Assembly: GCF_910591885.1 (NCBI RefSeq)
Contig: NC_063277.1
Span: 18,495,664-18,559,663, forward strand
Direction of reading: 5' to 3'
Source of the DNA: Bombus terrestris
Taxonomy: Eukaryota > Arthropoda > Insecta > Hymenoptera > Apidae
DNA: 64,000 bases
A model generated the notes under the pieces. It did not search any database and was not told the origin of the DNA. It saw only the letters and a program-made list of their open reading frames with translations. Made by a program: the position numbers and the translations under genes. Below, in pieces: positions 60,601 through 64,000 of the stretch. Numbering within the stretch: the stretch's first letter is position 1; every line of letters begins with the position of its first letter.

Positions 60601-61925
60601 TCGTCGGATTCCACGCGGAAAGACGAGATGCATTTATTGCGAGCCATTCAGGATAATTTAGGGAAATCGCGCACAGTGTTGTCATCGCGACAGTTTGCGG
60701 CTATTGAAACTAACTAGCGAGATGGATTAAACGTTCGACGTATTCGGATCTTCGCGCTACGAAAGAAAGACGATAACAAGGAGAAAGTACTCGAAGACTG
60801 TCTGCTTTCGGAATGCGAAATAATATCTAACGTTAACTGGAAATTCGAGTTCGTTTCGCAGGTAACCAAGCAACGGATTCGAGTCGGATAAAATGCGAGC
60901 TACTTCCAATTACACAAGTTCGACGTAGTCGAGGTAAATTGGAGCTGCCTCCGTAAAAGATTAAATTTCCTTGAGTAGGTATTTGTATACAGAGGTATGC
61001 CACTTCTATTACTTTGGTCAAATCCAAATATCCTTGCTACGATACGAGACCGACCAAAGTATTCGACCACTCGCGAATAATCGTAGTGGGTATATCTGTG
61101 TATGTGTAGTTAACCAGACACGCGAAATGCTATCTTTCCAGAACGTAGCTACACCGAAAACATTATTCCAGCGATCATCCGAAAAGTCCGAAACAGATCC
61201 CCGTTTCTACCCGCTACGCTGATCCGATTTCCAACGAAAGATCCTCAGTTAGCTGCAAAGGATTTCGCGTTCCACGTGATCTTGGTTTGACCGAGATATT
61301 CCTGCCGCGTCTGCGAGCACGGGGATAGAACGAGGGGATCGAAAGTTTCGCGACGAAGTCAACTAGAGCCACCGATCCCCGGAGAGCGTGCACATCAAAG
61401 AAAACCAAATTCTCGTCCAAGTTTTATCGATGCAAATATTCTTTTTGATTTAGATGCCTTGGAAACACGCCACGTTCGAGTCCACGTTCGCGCCCCGCCA
61501 GGAAACAACTGGCCCTCGGAGCGTGTAGGATCTCCTGGGACCGCGTTACGTCGGATAACTGAATTTCAAACTCATGCCGCGCTATCAACTTTTGTATTTT
61601 TCTACTACCGTGCTACTATGTTCTCGTCTCTCGAACGACGTCGTCAAAGTAAATGTAAAAATCGTGGCATTTGCCGATGCGTGCACGGGATACACGGGTA
61701 CAAAGATCGGGATTTAAGTGTACAAACTGCCTCTAATTTGCGAAATTTTCTCTTCAATGGTAGTCATCAAGCTGAGTTTCGCTGCGTCGAGTTTCAACGC
61801 GCTATACTTTTATATTTTAGAATTGCTTCGTTCTATTTTGGTGTCTAAATTCCCGTACCTACTTTAAAGTAGAAATTCTTGCACACATGGTCGCGAATGC
61901 TTCGTGCAGCGAGACATTTTCCGAG

Positions 61926-62201
61926 TCACGAAAAAGACCCAATAGTCGTCGGAATTGACACTAGGAAACTGTAACGTTCAGCCAGTGAAAAAGTCGTGCT
62001 TCGAAACCGTAAAGACTTTCGCTCGTTGCAGTCTTCGTCATCGTGGTTGTCGTCTTTGTCGTCCTTGTCGTGTTGCTCGTCTCCTTCCTCTTCCTCCATC
62101 TTCTCGTCTGCTTCTTCTTCTTCGTTTTTTCTTGGCGCACCAGCAAATTCTCCGTCTCCGACGGTACCTCCACAATTCACCGGTCGTACTGGCAGCACCA
62201 T
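61926..62201 (-). other. Acidic low-complexity open frame (91 codons)
   Basis: A minus-strand frame with ATG at 62201 (A at -1 and C at -2, so only a moderate context) has a tract dense in Glu and Asp at about residues 27-60, flanked by ordinary sequence on both sides. The tract matches a GTC/TTC trinucleotide-rich DNA stretch at 62,035-62,130, which is also open on the plus strand in several frames. A simple repeat is the likeliest explanation. A real acidic protein, or an exon of one, cannot be excluded, since the flanking residues are not repetitive. No splice sites of note bound it. Confidence 0.12.
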
Positions 62202-62209
62202 TGCTTCCC

Positions 62210-64000
62210 AGGCGTTCTCATAAATAACCTCGGAACGTGCATTATTTCACTTGAACCGCGTCCTGAGTTTTGACTCGCGACAGTGAAATACGAGATGCCC
62301 GGTGGACTCTCAGGTGTTACCACGATCGACTACCGAAAGAAGCGTTTTACGAGCGTGCACCAGGGAGAACGCGTCTTTGGGATCATCGGTTCAACGAAAT
62401 CGGCTCCTTCCTTCGTAAAAATCGAGCAACTTTTATTCGTACACTATGTTACTGCATTCCGTTGCAATCGTCAGTCCTTAAATTTGAAATTATTAAACGC
62501 GAAATATCGATGAATTTAATTTTTTGTATTTTCTTCCCCTCGTAAGTAAAGTTTTGTCGAGACGAAGGCATCGCGCAACATATGATAGCTTTACGATCTA
62601 TACAGAAAAATCTGTATTTGACGCAACCCTCGAATAAGTTTGGAATTTCCATAATCTTGCGTAACTAGCCGACGAGTCGAATATATTTAAGCGTACACAC
62701 GAAGACGTATATACGTGCCAAAAGTGTATTAATAATACGAGAAGTATACGCATTTACCGCCAAATTAACGTAGATAATAGCACAAATCGTGGCAAATCAT
62801 CTCGTGCAGCATCGTTCTAAATTTTTGAGAGAACCAAGATCGCTGTAATATCGTGCAACGTTTAGGTTACAAAGTTCTTCCCTTTCAATTTAACCTAATT
62901 TCGATGTTGTTACTGCACCGACTCTGCCAGATCCTCGATTCGTCATGCTCGTCCGACGAAAATAAACAGCAATTCCCAATTAGCGAATGACAACAGCCGT
63001 ATTTCCGAAAAAATCCTATTCTCCGATTCAACAATTTAGATTATCTCTCGACGAGGCTGCAAATCGCTTCCTGCTCGGCAATTGCGTAAACTGACGCAAC
63101 CGAGGAAAGTCAATTTTAGCAACAGCCGCGAAACAATATTTGTTAAATCCCGGGGAATCGCGTTCCACTCTGCCGCGTTGGCGAAGAAGACGCTTCCTCG
63201 AATGCGATACAATACACCTCTGTCCCTGTTGGATCCAGTCGAGACTGTTTAAAACGGACTGGCTCGAAACGATTTTCGATCGTGTCGGTCGTTATAAACG
63301 GTGCCACGTAATCGTATCTGTCGGGACGGAAAGTGGTTACTTCGCGTTTCAGAAATGTTCGAGATCCGACTGCCTTTAAGCCCCTTTTCCCTCGATGCTG
63401 CCGAACCATCGCAATGCCGTTGCCAAATCGGCTTACGTCGAACACACCAAAAGCTAATCGTCGATACGCGATCCCGATTATCATCTTGCGTATATACGAA
63501 TCTCCGAATCGCTTTCCAACATCTACTTGCGCAACATGGTATACCTGCGGGATGGATTAGCGTGGATCAAACAGACAATCGCCTAACACACACGCCTATT
63601 ATACGCTACTCTGGTTAAAAGCGTGGAATTATTTTTTCAACTACACCTACGTTGTCGCTATAAATATCGATAGAAAGTTTCTTTACTTTGGTAAATCTTT
63701 GCCGGAAGAGTTTTCCAAGTTTTCCGAGAAGTTTAGAATTGCGAACCGACATTGTTGGAATTCGTTGTTATTTATAATTTTTAATTAAAGATTATCTTAA
63801 TATGTATGATATAATACGAAATCCAGTGTAACAGTCGAGTGCTTACTAGATCGTATTTCGGCTTCTGCTAAGCTGGTTTTGACTAGTTAGGTCTTAACTA
63901 ATAGCTCTTCGTTAAGTCCAGGTTAAGGATCCATTATACTAAATTATGCTCGGATTAGATTTCATTAGATTAGGTTACGTATAAATTAGATCTCGGATAG
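62210..64000. other. No gene recognised (right end)
   Basis: No supported gene. Overlapping frames of 67-113 codons at 62.27-62.55 and 63.14-63.62 kb lie on both strands without domains. A CTC/GTAAGT donor-like site (plus) occurs near 62,546. The last 80 bp contain several ATTAGAT units. They are not the insect telomere repeat TTAGG in array form. Confidence 0.55.

Larger units (their letters stand above)
54800..61920. other. No gene recognised
   Basis: No supported gene. Holds an AG microsatellite (55483-55499), a 14-bp tandem repeat (57578-57605) and purine-rich DNA near 56,700-56,760. Overlapping frames of 60-143 codons occur on both strands with no domains. AT-rich, featureless stretches lie at 55,000-55,260, 55,640-55,800 and 59,900-60,420. 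An AAA/GTAAGT donor-like site (minus) occurs near 60,045 without a clear exon. Confidence 0.55.

Noticed and set aside
63920..64000. TTAG-rich end as telomeric repeat
   Set aside because: The units are ATTAGAT-like and irregular; no TTAGG array is formed.
1..64000. CRISPR arrays, rRNA, tRNA and well-known conserved insect microRNAs
   Set aside because: I looked by eye for regularly spaced direct repeats, T-arm motifs and mature sequences of common conserved insect microRNAs, and found none. A covariance-model search was not possible here.

Overview
The window reads as non-coding nuclear DNA of an insect, most likely a hymenopteran with a bee-like genome. The reasons are a generally AT-rich background in which CpG is plainly not depleted, many (GA)n/(TC)n microsatellites, little mobile DNA, and no bacterial gene organisation. 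The taxon is an inference; no gene in the window fixes it. I could not annotate one complete protein-coding gene with confidence. The open frames present are mostly 60-180 codons, overlap on both strands, often run through simple repeats, and show no family domain I recognise.

The clearest functional signals are splice signals. Two sites on the minus strand, at 13,209/13,210 and 48,259/48,260, join a full 3' splice site (CTAAC branch point, pyrimidine tract, CAG) directly to a full 5' splice site (GTAAGC or GTAAGT), with no exon between. They share the 13-mer TGTTTCAGGTAAG and are 35 kb apart. This is the signature of recursive splice sites (ratchet points, or zero-nucleotide exons), described in very long introns of Drosophila. 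A weaker minus-strand site (TTTCAG then GTAGGT) lies at 41,358/41,359. The simplest reading is that much of the window is one very long intron of a minus-strand gene whose main exons lie outside it.

Layout. 1-13 kb: no firm gene; a CpG-dense patch at 2.3-2.6 kb, GA/TC microsatellites, an inverted-repeat element at 10.0-10.1 kb and a CpG-rich block at 10.5-11.1 kb. 13.2 kb: recursive site A. 13-28 kb: microsatellites, a possible minus-strand exon at 20.4-20.6 kb, and a 41-nt hairpin at 23.86 kb. 28.4-28.8 kb: a GC-rich island. 28.8-32.6 kb: a strongly AT-rich plateau. 33-40 kb: the longest open frame (crossing a TC repeat, judged spurious), a purine-rich block and small tandem repeats. 40.3-41.0 kb: two polypurine GAGA tracts, TATAAA and a strong donor, a possible plus-strand promoter and first exon. 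41.36 kb and 48.26 kb: recursive sites C and B. 44.96 kb: a possible plus-strand start exon (ATG, nine codons, CAG/GTGAGT). 54.33-54.40 kb: a possible 65-nt plus-strand internal exon. 54.66 kb: a frameshifted mariner-type transposase scrap. 55-64 kb: microsatellites, short tandem repeats and an acidic low-complexity open frame at 62.0-62.2 kb.

If the plus-strand signals at 40.7, 44.96 and 54.33 kb belong together they would be the 5' end of a gene running right, opposite to the minus-strand intron. That is speculative. RNA-seq, especially nascent or total RNA, and alignment to related genomes would settle nearly every point here.
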